Assembly (NCBI GenBank): GCA_051879195.1 | Contig: JBJELO010000275.1 | Location: 1-64,000, forward strand | DNA length: 64,000 nucleotides | Source of the DNA: TWA4 sp051879195 | GTDB taxonomy: Bacteria; Bacillota; Clostridia; Lachnospirales; Lachnospiraceae | Reading direction: 5' to 3' | Shown: piece by piece, positions 24,728 to 33,004 of the stretch | How the letters are laid out: each line of letters starts with the position of its first letter | Numbering within the stretch: position 1 is the first letter of the stretch | Translations under genes and position numbers: made by a program | The notes under the pieces: model-generated | Told to the model about the DNA's origin: nothing | Seen by the model: the letters and a program-made list of their open reading frames with translations, nothing else | The model's database searches: none

Positions 24728-25930
24728 ATGATGACTGCACTGGCAGCGAAAAAGAAAAGAATTTTTGATATTATTCAGATCGGCAATGATGATGACTGGC
24801 CCAGCAGGATGTTTGATGCGGTCTGTATTGCCATGATTCTCTGCAATCTTTTTATTGCGATTTTTGAGACATTTGACAGTTCACAGCCCTATCTGAAGGT
24901 ACTGGAGATGCTGGAACTGATTACGGTGATCGGTTTTACCGTTGAGTATATTCTGCGGATATGGACGGCAGAATATCTGTACCCGTCACTGAGCCGTGGA
25001 AAGGCTGTATATCGGTATATTACTTCTTTTAACGGTATTGTGGACCTGCTTTCCTGTGCGCCTTACTATCTGCCGGTATTTTTCCCTGCCGGCGTGGTAG
25101 CCTTCCGTATGTTCCGCATTATACGGATTCTCAGGCTGTTCCGCATCAATGCCTATTACGACGCTCTGAATGTAATCAGCGACGTCATCAAGGGAAAAAA
25201 GGATCAGCTGCTTTCCTCCATATTTATCATCTTTATTCTGATGATTGCCTCTTCTCTCTGCATGTACAGTCTGGAACATGAGGTACAGCCCGATGTTTTT
25301 CAGAATGCATTTTCCGGCTTCTGGTGGGCGGTCTCCACACTGCTGACTGTGGGATACGGTGATATTTATCCCATTACCATACCGGGGCGTATTTTTGGTA
25401 TTGCCATAACATTTCTCGGTGTAGGTATGGTGGCGATTCCCACCGGTATTCTTTCCGCAGGTTTCGTGGAACAGTACACCCGTCTGAAAAGCATGAATGA
25501 TTATTCCATGGAAGCAGATATTCGTTTTGTGAGTCTGGATATAGAAAACAATCATCCCTGGATTGATAAAAGGGTCATGGATCTGCCGCTGCCGCCCGGA
25601 TTGATTCTGGCAGTGATTCAGCGGAAAGGTGATGTGGTGGTTCCCAGAGGCAGTACACTGATCAGAGAAGGTGATCAGATCGTGCTGGGTGCGGAAGGAT
25701 ATCATGATCATGTAGGAATCACACTGAAAGAACTTGTTCTCAGGGAGCGCCATCCATGGACCGGATGTATGATCAAGCAGCTTGATATTTCCCGTCAGAC
25801 ACTGATCGTTATGGTAAGGCGAAACGGAAAAGTACTGATACCCAACGGCTCCCTGAAGCTGCAGGCAGGCGACCTGGTTGTACTGTATTCAAGGAAAAAT
25901 ATCGCGGATGCACAGAATGTGGAAGTGTAG
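24728..25930 (+). CDS. Voltage-gated-like potassium channel with two TrkA-C domains
   Basis: 400 aa. Six transmembrane segments (about 28-240). S4 carries regularly spaced Arg (FRMFRIIRILRLFRI), and the pore has the selectivity filter TVGYGDIYP. Two RCK_C/TrkA-C modules follow: about 265-325 (DLPLPPGLILAVIQRKGDVV ... GDQIVLGAE) and 330-398 (LDISRQTLIVMVRRNG ... AGDLVVLYSRKN), which in related channels bind c-di-AMP or ions. A site AAAAGGATGG precedes tandem ATGs at 24728/24731. It stands alone, with a terminator behind it. Role: K+ conductance gated by voltage and ligand. Confidence 0.93.
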   Translation: MMTALAAKKKRIFDIIQIGNDDDWPSRMFDAVCIAMILCNLFIAIFETFDSSQPYLKVLEMLELITVIGFTVEYILRIWTAEYLYPSLSRGKAVYRYITSFNGIVDLLSCAPYYLPVFFPAGVVAFRMFRIIRILRLFRINAYYDALNVISDVIKGKKDQLLSSIFIIFILMIASSLCMYSLEHEVQPDVFQNAFSGFWWAVSTLLTVGYGDIYPITIPGRIFGIAITFLGVGMVAIPTGILSAGFVEQYTRLKSMNDYSMEADIRFVSLDIENNHPWIDKRVMDLPLPPGLILAVIQRKGDVVVPRGSTLIREGDQIVLGAEGYHDHVGITLKELVLRERHPWTGCMIKQLDISRQTLIVMVRRNGKVLIPNGSLKLQAGDLVVLYSRKNIADAQNVEV

Positions 25931-25942
25931 AAAAAAAGATGT

Positions 25943-25977
25943 GCTGCCCCTGTCTTGTTGGAAAGGAGCAGCTTTTT
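25943..25977 (+). terminator. Terminator after the potassium channel gene
   Basis: GCTGCCCC (25943-25950) and GGAGCAGC (25965-25972) form an 8-bp stem with one mismatch, followed by TTTTT and preceded by an A-run. It is the likely end of the channel transcript and possibly of the convergent gene at 25985-26263. Confidence 0.6.
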
Positions 25978-25984
25978 CATTTAT

Positions 25985-26263
25985 CTACAGCAAAATCCCA
26001 TAATCCCTGATCTCATCCAGGATCTCCCCATCCAGAGAATCTGTTTTCAGTATGATTTCCATGTCAATATACGGCCAGAGAATTCTGCTCTGCTTCTGCA
26101 GTTCCTTCAGATCAATAGCTCCGTCTGCGGCCAGTTCCATCCGCAGCTCATATTCCGATTCGTGCAGTACCTTTGAGCTGAGCAGGATCACCTGATCGGC
26201 TCCCATGGAACGAAAGACACTGCCTATTTCCTGATATAATTCTGTAATGTCGCGATTATGCAT
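25985..26263 (-). CDS. Small protein resembling a degenerate nucleotidyltransferase domain
   Basis: 92 aa from ATG 26263 (site GAGGT, seven bases). The pattern IGSVFRSMGADQVILLSS, then LRMELAADGAIDLKELQK, DMEIILKTDSLDGEILDEIR and YGILL at the C-terminus follows the MNT-type nucleotidyltransferase fold. However, the catalytic GSRARG...DxD is replaced by LSSKVLHESEYELR, so it should be inactive. It may be a structural or antitoxin-like derivative. It is convergent with the channel gene, with no obvious partner toxin. Confidence 0.6.
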   Translation of the reverse strand: MHNRDITELYQEIGSVFRSMGADQVILLSSKVLHESEYELRMELAADGAIDLKELQKQSRILWPYIDMEIILKTDSLDGEILDEIRDYGILL

Positions 26264-26373
26264 ATCTTCAACCTCAATTTTCATTTTATACAATCTGTTT
26301 CTTTAACAATGTTTTTGTGCTGCCGGGCTTTTGTGGTCATTCCCTGTCAATTTTCTATCTCGCTGTATGTTCG

Positions 26374-26862
26374 TTATTTCGACAATACGCGGCTGCGTTC
26401 CAGCGTCAGCAGCAGGATATTGCCCAGTACGCCGACTGCCAGTACTTCGCCGGCTCCTACGGTGAGCATCATAAACGGCACCAGATCCTTTGCTCCGTAT
26501 GCGAATTTCAGTACCCAGGGGATGATCAGGGCGTTGGACAGGATGGGAGGTACACAGACCAGAAATTTGTGTTTCCGCAGCATTCTGGAAAGAACTGCGC
26601 CGATCAGTGTGGCGAGAGTCCCGAATACCACATCGGGAAGCGGTGAACCCATCAGCAAGTTCGCGATGAGACATCCCAGCGTAAGCCCCGGTACAGATGC
26701 AGGTGTAAAATACGGCAGAACCGTCAGCGCCTCAGATATCCGGAACTGAATCGGACCATAGGAAATCGGTGCGAAAAAAAGGGTCAGTGTTATATAAATC
26801 GCTGCAATCAAAGCAGCCTGAACCATGGTAATTACATGGTTATCATCAAATGTGGTTTTCAT
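26374..26862 (-). CDS. queT: QueT transporter family protein (queuosine precursor uptake, ECF S component)
   Basis: 162 aa, about five transmembrane helices. The family signature is clear: AALIAAIYITLTLFFAPISY, GPIQFRISEALTVLPYFTPA, PGLTLGCLIANLLMGSPLPD and GTLATLIGAVLSRMLRKHKF, then PILSNALIIPWVLKFAYG. QueT is the substrate-binding subunit of an ECF transporter for queuosine precursors and works with a shared EcfA/A'/T module encoded elsewhere. The promoter is at 26927-26955. I looked for a preQ1 riboswitch in the roughly 60-base leader and found none. Confidence 0.9.
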   Translation of the reverse strand: MKTTFDDNHVITMVQAALIAAIYITLTLFFAPISYGPIQFRISEALTVLPYFTPASVPGLTLGCLIANLLMGSPLPDVVFGTLATLIGAVLSRMLRKHKFLVCVPPILSNALIIPWVLKFAYGAKDLVPFMMLTVGAGEVLAVGVLGNILLLTLERSRVLSK

Positions 26863-26926
26863 GGTAAAACTCCTCCATCTTTACTTAACATGCGGCATAT
26901 ATTTAAAGCAGCTTCTGTTCAGTATG

Positions 26927-26955
26927 ATTTTACACGAACAACGCGATCTTTACAA
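26927..26955 (-). promoter_or_regulatory. Promoter of queT
   Basis: TTGTAA (26955-26950), 17-base spacer, TAAAAT (26932-26927) on the minus strand. The leader to the ATG at 26862 is about 60 bases and ends with GGAGGAG. Confidence 0.6.
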
Positions 26956-27085
26956 CATCAGAATCACTGCTGCAACCCGGATTGCATAACATCACAAAAT
27001 TCCATGTTTTCAAACGATAAGGCTATTTTATTTTGAGGATTCATCTGTTAAAATGACTGCAAATTGTATTAGAAGGAGAACTTGT

Positions 27086-29278
27086 ATGGCAATTGTATAC
27101 AATGAAAAGTATCAGACAATCTCTCTGCATACAGCAAATTCCACATATCATATGCATATCGGTCGTCTGAACTATTTATTCCATTATTATTATGGGGATC
27201 CCATGCCCGATCCCGATCTTTCCTGGCTGATTAAAGAATATGACCGGGGATTTTCCGGCAATCCTTATGAAGCGCTTCATACACGTAAGTTTTCGCTGGA
27301 TGCAAGACCACAGGAATTCCCGGCCCTGCAGCAGGGCGATTTCCGTACACCGGCGATTGAGTTGACAAATGGAGACGGAAGCTACGTTTTTGACGGACGG
27401 GTTAAAGATTTCCGTATATATAAAGGCAAATATGAGCTGGAAACACTTCCTGCTGTTTTTGCGACGGAACAGGATACCGTGGACACACTGGAAGTGATTC
27501 TGGAAGATTCCTGTTCAGGAGTGCAGGTGATTTTACTGTACAGTGTATTTGAAGAGGCAGATATGATCACACGGGCAGTCAAGGTGAAAAATACGGGAGA
27601 ACAGCCGATACACCTCCATAAGATCATGTCCGTTTGTCTGGATTTTCTGAATGGATCGCAGATGGATCTGCTCCATCTTCCCGGACGGTACGGGCAGGAA
27701 CGGCAGGTGGAACGCGAGCCCATGAGCCATCATATCCATACAATCGGAAGTGTAAGAGGTTCTTCCAGCCATCAGCAGAATCCATTTGTTGTGCTGTGTG
27801 ATCACGAAACCTCCGAGGATTTCGGCCGATGCTATGCCTGCTCTCTGGTATACAGCGGCAATTTTCTTGCGGAAGCAGAGCTGGATCAGTATGACCAGCT
27901 GCGTCTGACCATGGGAATCAATCCGAAAAATTTTGATTATATCATCAATTCCGGCGAATGTTTTGAGGCTCCGGAGGTGGTGATGACCTATACCAATAAA
28001 GGTCTGACCGGTATGTCTCACCGCTTCCATGATTTTTACCGGAATAATCTGTGCCGCAGTAAATTTGTCTCACAGGTAGAGCGTCCTGTACTGATCAACA
28101 GCTGGGAAGCAGCTTTCTTTGAATTTGATGATGAGAAGCTGATCGAAATTGCAAAATCAGCAAAAGAAATGGGTGTTGATCTGCTGGTGATGGACGACGG
28201 CTGGTTTGGTAAGCGTGATGATGACAACAGTGGTCTGGGCGACTGGTATGTGAACGAAAATAAAATCAAATGCGGTCTGAACGCGCTGGTAGAGCAGGTT
28301 AAGGCATTGGGAATGAAATTCGGCATCTGGTTTGAACCGGAGATGATTTCCGAAGACAGCGACCTGTATCGTGCTCATCCCGACTGGGTTATGCAGATAC
28401 CGGGAAGACCTGCAGTCAGAAGCAGAAATCAGCTGGCGCTGGATATGGGCCGCCGTGAGGTGCAGGATTATCTGATCCGGTCGGTTAATGCGATTCTGGA
28501 TTCTGCGGACATTTATTATGTCAAATGGGATATCAACCGTTCCATTACGGATATCTGGTCCAATGCACTGCCTCCGGAGAGACAGGGTGAGGTATATCAC
28601 CGCTATATTCTCGGTGTGTACCGGGTGATGGACGAAATCATACTGACCCATCCCGACATTCTTTTTGAAGGCTGCAGCGGCGGAGGCGGACGTTTTGACC
28701 CGGCCATGCTGTATTATCAGGCACAGTACTGGGTCAGCGACAATAACAACCCCATTGACCGCCTGAAGCTGCATTACGGAACCTCTTTTGTATACCCTCC
28801 CTGCACGATGGGAGCACATATTTCGGACAGCGGACGTTTTGTACCCCTGGAAACGAAAGCAGTTGTGGCCATGGGTGGTACATTTGGTTATGAGCTGGAT
28901 GCGACCCATCTATCAGCGGAAGAAAAGGAACGCTGCAGGAAACAGAGTGAACTGTTCCGGAAATATTATCCGGTCATCATGAAGGGGGATTACTACCGTC
29001 TCAGCAATCCGTTCCTTCCCGGAAATCTGACGGCATGGCAGAATGTCAGCAAAGATAAAAAGACATCCCTTCTCAGTGTCGTTGTAACCAGCCTGACATG
29101 CAATGGCCCTCAGGAATACGTTAAAGCCAAAGGCCTGCAGCCTGATATGATGTATCATATTAACGGAAGCGAACGGCTTTATTCCGGCGCGGTGCTGATG
29201 AATGCAGGGATTCCCATTGAGCGGGAAGTGCCGGAATATACCGCTTTTCAGTTCTATCTGGAAGCCGAAACATTTTGA
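27086..29278 (+). CDS. GH36 alpha-galactosidase
   Basis: 730 aa, the usual length for bacterial GH36. An N-terminal beta-supersandwich precedes the barrel. The nucleophile is Asp482 in YVKWDINRSITD and the acid/base Asp552 in QYWVSDNNNPIDRL; the DDGWFGKRDDDNSGLGDW and FGIWFEPEMISEDSDL motifs are typical. No signal peptide, so it is cytosolic and acts on imported melibiose or raffinose-type oligosaccharides. ATG 27086 follows AGAAGGAG; an upstream in-frame ATG adds 11 basic residues without a site. It is followed after 55 bases by an oxidoreductase gene, probably in one operon. Confidence 0.95.
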   Translation: MAIVYNEKYQTISLHTANSTYHMHIGRLNYLFHYYYGDPMPDPDLSWLIKEYDRGFSGNPYEALHTRKFSLDARPQEFPALQQGDFRTPAIELTNGDGSYVFDGRVKDFRIYKGKYELETLPAVFATEQDTVDTLEVILEDSCSGVQVILLYSVFEEADMITRAVKVKNTGEQPIHLHKIMSVCLDFLNGSQMDLLHLPGRYGQERQVEREPMSHHIHTIGSVRGSSSHQQNPFVVLCDHETSEDFGRCYACSLVYSGNFLAEAELDQYDQLRLTMGINPKNFDYIINSGECFEAPEVVMTYTNKGLTGMSHRFHDFYRNNLCRSKFVSQVERPVLINSWEAAFFEFDDEKLIEIAKSAKEMGVDLLVMDDGWFGKRDDDNSGLGDWYVNENKIKCGLNALVEQVKALGMKFGIWFEPEMISEDSDLYRAHPDWVMQIPGRPAVRSRNQLALDMGRREVQDYLIRSVNAILDSADIYYVKWDINRSITDIWSNALPPERQGEVYHRYILGVYRVMDEIILTHPDILFEGCSGGGGRFDPAMLYYQAQYWVSDNNNPIDRLKLHYGTSFVYPPCTMGAHISDSGRFVPLETKAVVAMGGTFGYELDATHLSAEEKERCRKQSELFRKYYPVIMKGDYYRLSNPFLPGNLTAWQNVSKDKKTSLLSVVVTSLTCNGPQEYVKAKGLQPDMMYHINGSERLYSGAVLMNAGIPIEREVPEYTAFQFYLEAETF

Positions 29279-29333
29279 CAAAATGCCTCTTACCTGTTAT
29301 GTTGTATTCAGGTGAAAAAAGGGAGGTATTTTC

Positions 29334-30590
29334 ATGAAATTTATTCTGATCGGTGCCGGTTCCCGGGGAATGGTTTACAGTACCTGGGCATACCGGCATG
29401 GAATTGAAATCGCTGCCATTGCGGAGATCCGGCCGGACCGTCTGGAACATGCTGCCAGACAGCTGAATGTTCCGAAAAATCGTTGTTTTACGGATGTCCG
29501 CCAGCTTTTTGCACTGGGTAAAATTGCGGATGCAGCTATCGTTGCCACCATGGACAGGGAGCATTACGGTCACGTAATGGCAGCTCTTGACTGTGGCTAC
29601 GATATTCTGCTGGAAAAACCCATTTCACCGGATCCCCGGGAATGTATCCGGATTGAAGCAAAGGCAAATGAACTGGGCAGGAAAATCACAGTTTGTCATG
29701 TGCTCCGTTATACTGCCTTTTTCTCTGCGATCAAAGATATTCTGGATTCCGGAGAGCTGGGACGAATTGTGGCCATCAAGCATTCCGAAAATATCGGAAA
29801 TTACCATATGGCACATTCCTTTGTGCGGGGAAACTGGCGCAATGATGTTTTATCCAGCCCTATTATTATGCAGAAAAGCTGTCATGATCTGGACATTCTG
29901 CTGTGGCTGACCGGCTCCCACTGCACAAGAGTGGCCTCGTTTGGTTCACTCTCCTATTTTAAGGAATCCAATGCACCCGCAGGGTCGGCAGATCGCTGCT
30001 GTGATTGTTCTGTGGCTGAAAGCTGCCGGTTTAATGCTTATAAAGTCTATACACCTGTTCTGGGGCAGTGGCCGGCAGATGTTGTCTGTCTGGAGCAGAC
30101 AGAGGAAGCTCTTGGTCAGGCACTGCGAAACGGTCCTTACGGACGCTGCGTTTTCCGCTGCGACAATAATGTCTGTGACCACATGAGTACCATCATGGAA
30201 TTTGAAAACGGTGTCACAGCCACATTCAGTCTTACAGCTCAGACCAGCGATGTCCATCGGCATATTCATATCATGTGCGAAGATGGTGAAATTCTGGCAG
30301 ATGATGAAGACAAGCAGATTGTTATAAAACGATTCGTTTCCAATCAGGCTGAATCTTTCGAGACACGGACCATCCATATCCGTACCAATAATAACAGCGG
30401 ACATGGCGGCGGAGACAGCGGAATTATGGAGGATTTCAGTGCATGTCTGTCATCAGAACCCGGCACCACACAATCCCGCAGCTCCATCTCCCGCTCCGTA
30501 GAAAGTCATCTGATGGCCTGCGCCATTGAAAAATCCCGTCTGACAGGAAAGGTTGTAAATCTGAAGGAATACCGGGATTCTCTTTCATAA
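29334..30590 (+). CDS. Gfo/Idh/MocA family oxidoreductase
   Basis: 418 aa. N-terminal Rossmann fold with FILIGAGSRGMVYSTWAYRH, dinucleotide-binding AIAEIRPDRLEHA, and the family EKP motif in YDILLEKPISPDPREC (Lys catalytic). A central Cys-rich insertion (ADRCCDCSVAESCRFNAYK, then CVFRCDNNVCDH) is typical of a subset that may bind zinc. GGGAGG precedes the ATG. Such enzymes oxidise or epimerise sugars or inositols; with the GH36 gene upstream, a galactoside-derived substrate is likely. Confidence 0.92.
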   Translation: MKFILIGAGSRGMVYSTWAYRHGIEIAAIAEIRPDRLEHAARQLNVPKNRCFTDVRQLFALGKIADAAIVATMDREHYGHVMAALDCGYDILLEKPISPDPRECIRIEAKANELGRKITVCHVLRYTAFFSAIKDILDSGELGRIVAIKHSENIGNYHMAHSFVRGNWRNDVLSSPIIMQKSCHDLDILLWLTGSHCTRVASFGSLSYFKESNAPAGSADRCCDCSVAESCRFNAYKVYTPVLGQWPADVVCLEQTEEALGQALRNGPYGRCVFRCDNNVCDHMSTIMEFENGVTATFSLTAQTSDVHRHIHIMCEDGEILADDEDKQIVIKRFVSNQAESFETRTIHIRTNNNSGHGGGDSGIMEDFSACLSSEPGTTQSRSSISRSVESHLMACAIEKSRLTGKVVNLKEYRDSLS

Positions 30591-30598
30591 AATACTGA

Positions 30599-30627
30599 TT
30601 GACCTTTCCGGAAACATAATCTATAAT
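30599..30627 (+). promoter_or_regulatory. Strong promoter upstream of a structured leader
   Basis: TTGACC (30599-30604), 17-base spacer, TATAAT (30622-30627). It lies just after the oxidoreductase stop and just before a terminator-like hairpin at 30652-30698. Transcription from it would make a short RNA or, on readthrough, the yitT mRNA. Confidence 0.78.
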
Positions 30628-30651
30628 AATTTTGTATTAGGCAAAACCTTG

Positions 30652-30698
30652 ATCCACGTTTGTTAGGGAAAATCTCTCTGACAGACGTGGATTTTTTT
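30652..30698 (+). terminator. Terminator or attenuator in the yitT leader
   Basis: ATCCACGTTTGT (30652-30663) pairs with ACAGACGTGGAT (30681-30692), one G-U pair, and is followed by a T7 run. It could end the upstream oxidoreductase transcript, but its place 25 bases after a strong promoter also suits a small RNA or an attenuator. Confidence 0.75.
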
Positions 30699-30708
30699 AT
30701 GGCGATTG

Positions 30709-30756
30709 GGCAGGGGCCTGTTTGGGATAAAGTCCAGTCCCTGCCAAAAAGCTGAA
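30709..30756 (+). other. Second hairpin in the yitT leader
   Basis: GGCAGGG ... CTG pairs with CAG ... CCCTGCC around a loop TTTGGGATAAAGTC, giving a G/C-rich stem between the terminator-like hairpin and the yitT ribosome binding site. I could not match the leader to a named riboswitch. Confidence 0.5.
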
Positions 30757-30784
30757 GCCTTTTATTTCACTTTCGGAGGTCAAA

Positions 30785-31675
30785 ATGAACAGACAAAAGT
30801 ATTTTTTCAACTCATGGTCATCTTTATTTCAGACACTGTCATCTTTGTTTTTAGTTGCAGCGGGCAATTTTCTTTATGTCCTGACAGTTCAGTTATTCCT
30901 GCTGCCATCCGGTCTTGTAACGGGAGGAACAACCGGAATTGCATTGACGGTCCATCATTTTTTCCATATTCCGGTCACACAGTTTGTACTGCTGTTCAAT
31001 GTTGTTATGCTGATTGCCGGTTTTCTGATTCTGGGCAAACAGTTCGCTGCCACAACACTTGCCAGCACTTTCCTCTACCCGTTTGCGCTGGAAGTGTTTG
31101 ACCGGTTATTTGGCGGTTATGTGATAACCGGTGATCTGCTGCTTAGTACACTTTTTTCCGGACTGGGGATTGGGGCTGCACTTGGTATCGTAATCCGAGC
31201 CGGAGCTTCCACAGGAGGAATGGACATTCCGCCGCTGATTCTGCAGAAAACAGTCCGCGTTCCTGTTTCAGTCAGCATGTATGCCTTTGATGTATGTATT
31301 TTACTGGTACAGGCACTTTTCCGTCCGGTTGAGAATATTTTATACGGTATTGTACTGGTTCTGATTTATACTGTGGTACTGGATAAAATGCTGTTAATGG
31401 GTACTGCCAGAACAGAGATTAAAGTGATCAGTGCAAAATCAGACGAGATCAGAAATGCGATTATGACACGGATTGACAGAGGAGTTACGATGCTGGATGG
31501 AGAAGGCGGATATCTTCATCATAAAACCCAGATTGTAATGAGCATCATATCCAATCGTGAACTCCCCAAAGTGGAAAAAGTGATCCGTTCCATTGCCCCG
31601 GAAAGCTTTCTGGTCATCAGCCGTGTCAAAGAAGTCAGCGGACGGGGCTTCTCCATGAAAAAACGATATCGCTGA
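30785..31675 (+). CDS. YitT family membrane protein (DUF161/DUF2179)
   Basis: 296 aa. Five to six N-terminal helices (about 15-205) with LLPSGLVTGGTTGIALTVHH and IVIRAGASTGGMDIPPLILQ, then a cytosolic DUF2179 domain (about 215-296): GVTMLDGEGGYLHHKTQIVM and VEKVIRSIAPESFLVISRVK. CGGAGG precedes the ATG. YitT proteins are widespread Firmicutes membrane proteins of poorly known function, possibly transport. The long structured leader upstream suggests RNA-level control. Confidence 0.92.
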   Translation: MNRQKYFFNSWSSLFQTLSSLFLVAAGNFLYVLTVQLFLLPSGLVTGGTTGIALTVHHFFHIPVTQFVLLFNVVMLIAGFLILGKQFAATTLASTFLYPFALEVFDRLFGGYVITGDLLLSTLFSGLGIGAALGIVIRAGASTGGMDIPPLILQKTVRVPVSVSMYAFDVCILLVQALFRPVENILYGIVLVLIYTVVLDKMLLMGTARTEIKVISAKSDEIRNAIMTRIDRGVTMLDGEGGYLHHKTQIVMSIISNRELPKVEKVIRSIAPESFLVISRVKEVSGRGFSMKKRYR

Positions 31676-31698
31676 GCAAACATCATGAACTGGCCGGA

Positions 31699-31890
31699 TT
31701 ACGGGCGGTACGGCATGATAACCGCTGCTACAATATAAGCGAGTAAGCCGCTGCCGCCCATGGCACAGAACAGTACCCATCCCAGCCGGACCAGGGTGGG
31801 ATCAATATCAAAATACTCTGCAATACCACCGCAGACACCTTCAACCATTTTATTCTCTCTTGATTTATAAAGTCTTTTATTCATCATCAT
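31699..31890 (-). CDS. PspC domain protein
   Basis: 63 aa (or 61-62, since three ATGs are in tandem after ACGGAGG). It is a minimal PspC domain: KRLYKSRENKMVEGVCGGIA, EYFDIDPTLVRLGWVLFCAM and a single hydrophobic tail LLAYIVAAVIMPYR. These proteins sit in the membrane and take part in envelope stress responses or interact with envelope regulators. Convergent with yitT, which ends 23 bases away without an evident terminator. Confidence 0.92.
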   Translation of the reverse strand: MMMNKRLYKSRENKMVEGVCGGIAEYFDIDPTLVRLGWVLFCAMGGSGLLAYIVAAVIMPYRP

Positions 31891-32065
31891 ATACCTCCGT
31901 TTATGTTGAATCAGGCCAGTTCAGTTTCTGCTGAACTGTGTTTCAATTGAATTGCTACTTTGATTGTACTTTTTCTGACGATGAAACGATAGGCAGAGAA
32001 TGCATGAAAATGTGTCAATTTTGCAGGTGATTATTCACATCATGCAGTCATTTTCATAAATTCGT

Positions 32066-32758
32066 GTGGCACCGCATAACGCCGTTACTTCCTACTATAT
32101 GTCGGAGATGGGCGTGAGGAAGCGTCAGGTTCTGGCACAGCTGAACGGTAACGGTATCGTGACACAGGCCGGAGCAATGCAGTGGACCACGGGTTCCGTT
32201 CATGCAACCACTGGAGTAAAGGGAGTAGGTGATCTGTTCGGAAAAGCAATCAAAGGGAAGATGACCGGTGAAAGTGCCATCAAACCTGAATATACCGGCA
32301 ATGGTCTGCTGATGCTGGAGCCGACTTACAAATACATCCTTCTGGAAGATGTGGGGTCATGGAACGGAGGTCTGGTTCTGGAGGCCGGTTTGTTTATGGC
32401 CTGCGAAAGTACAGTAAAACGAAGTGTGGTAGCCAGAAGCAGCTTCTCTTCTGCTGCCATGGGCGGTGAAGGACTTTTTAATATGGTACTGAGAGGTCAG
32501 GGAATTGCCGTTCTGGAAAGCAATGTACCGAGAGATGAACTGATTGAATTCCAGCTGGAGGACGATGAACTGAAGATAGACGGCAGTATGGCAGTAGCAT
32601 GGAGCGAATCCCTTAAATTCACGGTGGAACGCTCCGGAAAAACACTGATCGGCTCCGCTGCCTCCGGCGAAGGACTGGTGAATGTATACCGCGGAACCGG
32701 TAAAGTGCTGATGAGCCCCGTTTCTTTAACCTCATCCATGGCAGCAGCAGCCAACTAA
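32066..32758 (+). CDS. AIM24 family protein, 5'-truncated
   Basis: 230 codons from a GTG that lacks a ribosome binding site. The conserved core is intact: YYMSEMGVRKRQVLAQLNGN, AGAMQWTTGSVHATTGVKG, GESAIKPEYTGNGLLMLEPT, LEAGLFMACESTVKRSV and a C-terminal SAASGEGLVNVYRGTGKVLM. Family members start about 35-45 residues earlier with an N-terminal strand region ending just before the SYYMSEM segment. Here a TGA lies 12 codons upstream and no other frame supplies the missing part. Either a 5' deletion has made it a pseudogene or it is expressed from an internal start. Confidence 0.8.
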   Translation: MAPHNAVTSYYMSEMGVRKRQVLAQLNGNGIVTQAGAMQWTTGSVHATTGVKGVGDLFGKAIKGKMTGESAIKPEYTGNGLLMLEPTYKYILLEDVGSWNGGLVLEAGLFMACESTVKRSVVARSSFSSAAMGGEGLFNMVLRGQGIAVLESNVPRDELIEFQLEDDELKIDGSMAVAWSESLKFTVERSGKTLIGSAASGEGLVNVYRGTGKVLMSPVSLTSSMAAAAN

Positions 32759-32795
32759 CCGGCATATATATTATCTAACCGTTATTTGAAACCGT

Positions 32796-32840
32796 TCAGA
32801 GCCAGACTGAAAGCATTTTGTTTTCCCTGTCTGGCTCTGA
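32796..32840. repeat. Inverted repeat with 12-bp perfect arms
   Basis: TCAGAGCCAGAC (32796-32807) and GTCTGGCTCTGA (32829-32840) around a 21-base loop. No T-run follows on either strand, so it is a weak terminator at best. The right arm resembles intergenic sequences near 48.89 and 59.65 kb. The rest of the 246-base gap to the URO-D gene shows nothing else clear. Confidence 0.6.
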
Positions 32841-33004
32841 TAGTTTCAGCTATTTTATTTCCAGCTGTTCTCTTTCTGTACGCGGTGTACAATAGTTCCT
32901 TTTCCATTGATTGAGATAACTGTACGTTTTGCACATTGATTTCTGACTTTTTACAATGTATAGTAATAATATCTGATATTTTATATGAGTGAGGAGGGCA
33001 TATT

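Noticed and set aside
26863..26926. preQ1 riboswitch upstream of queT
   Set aside because: The roughly 60-base leader was compared with the class I and class II cores; neither the C-rich loop/A-rich tail nor the class II pattern was found.
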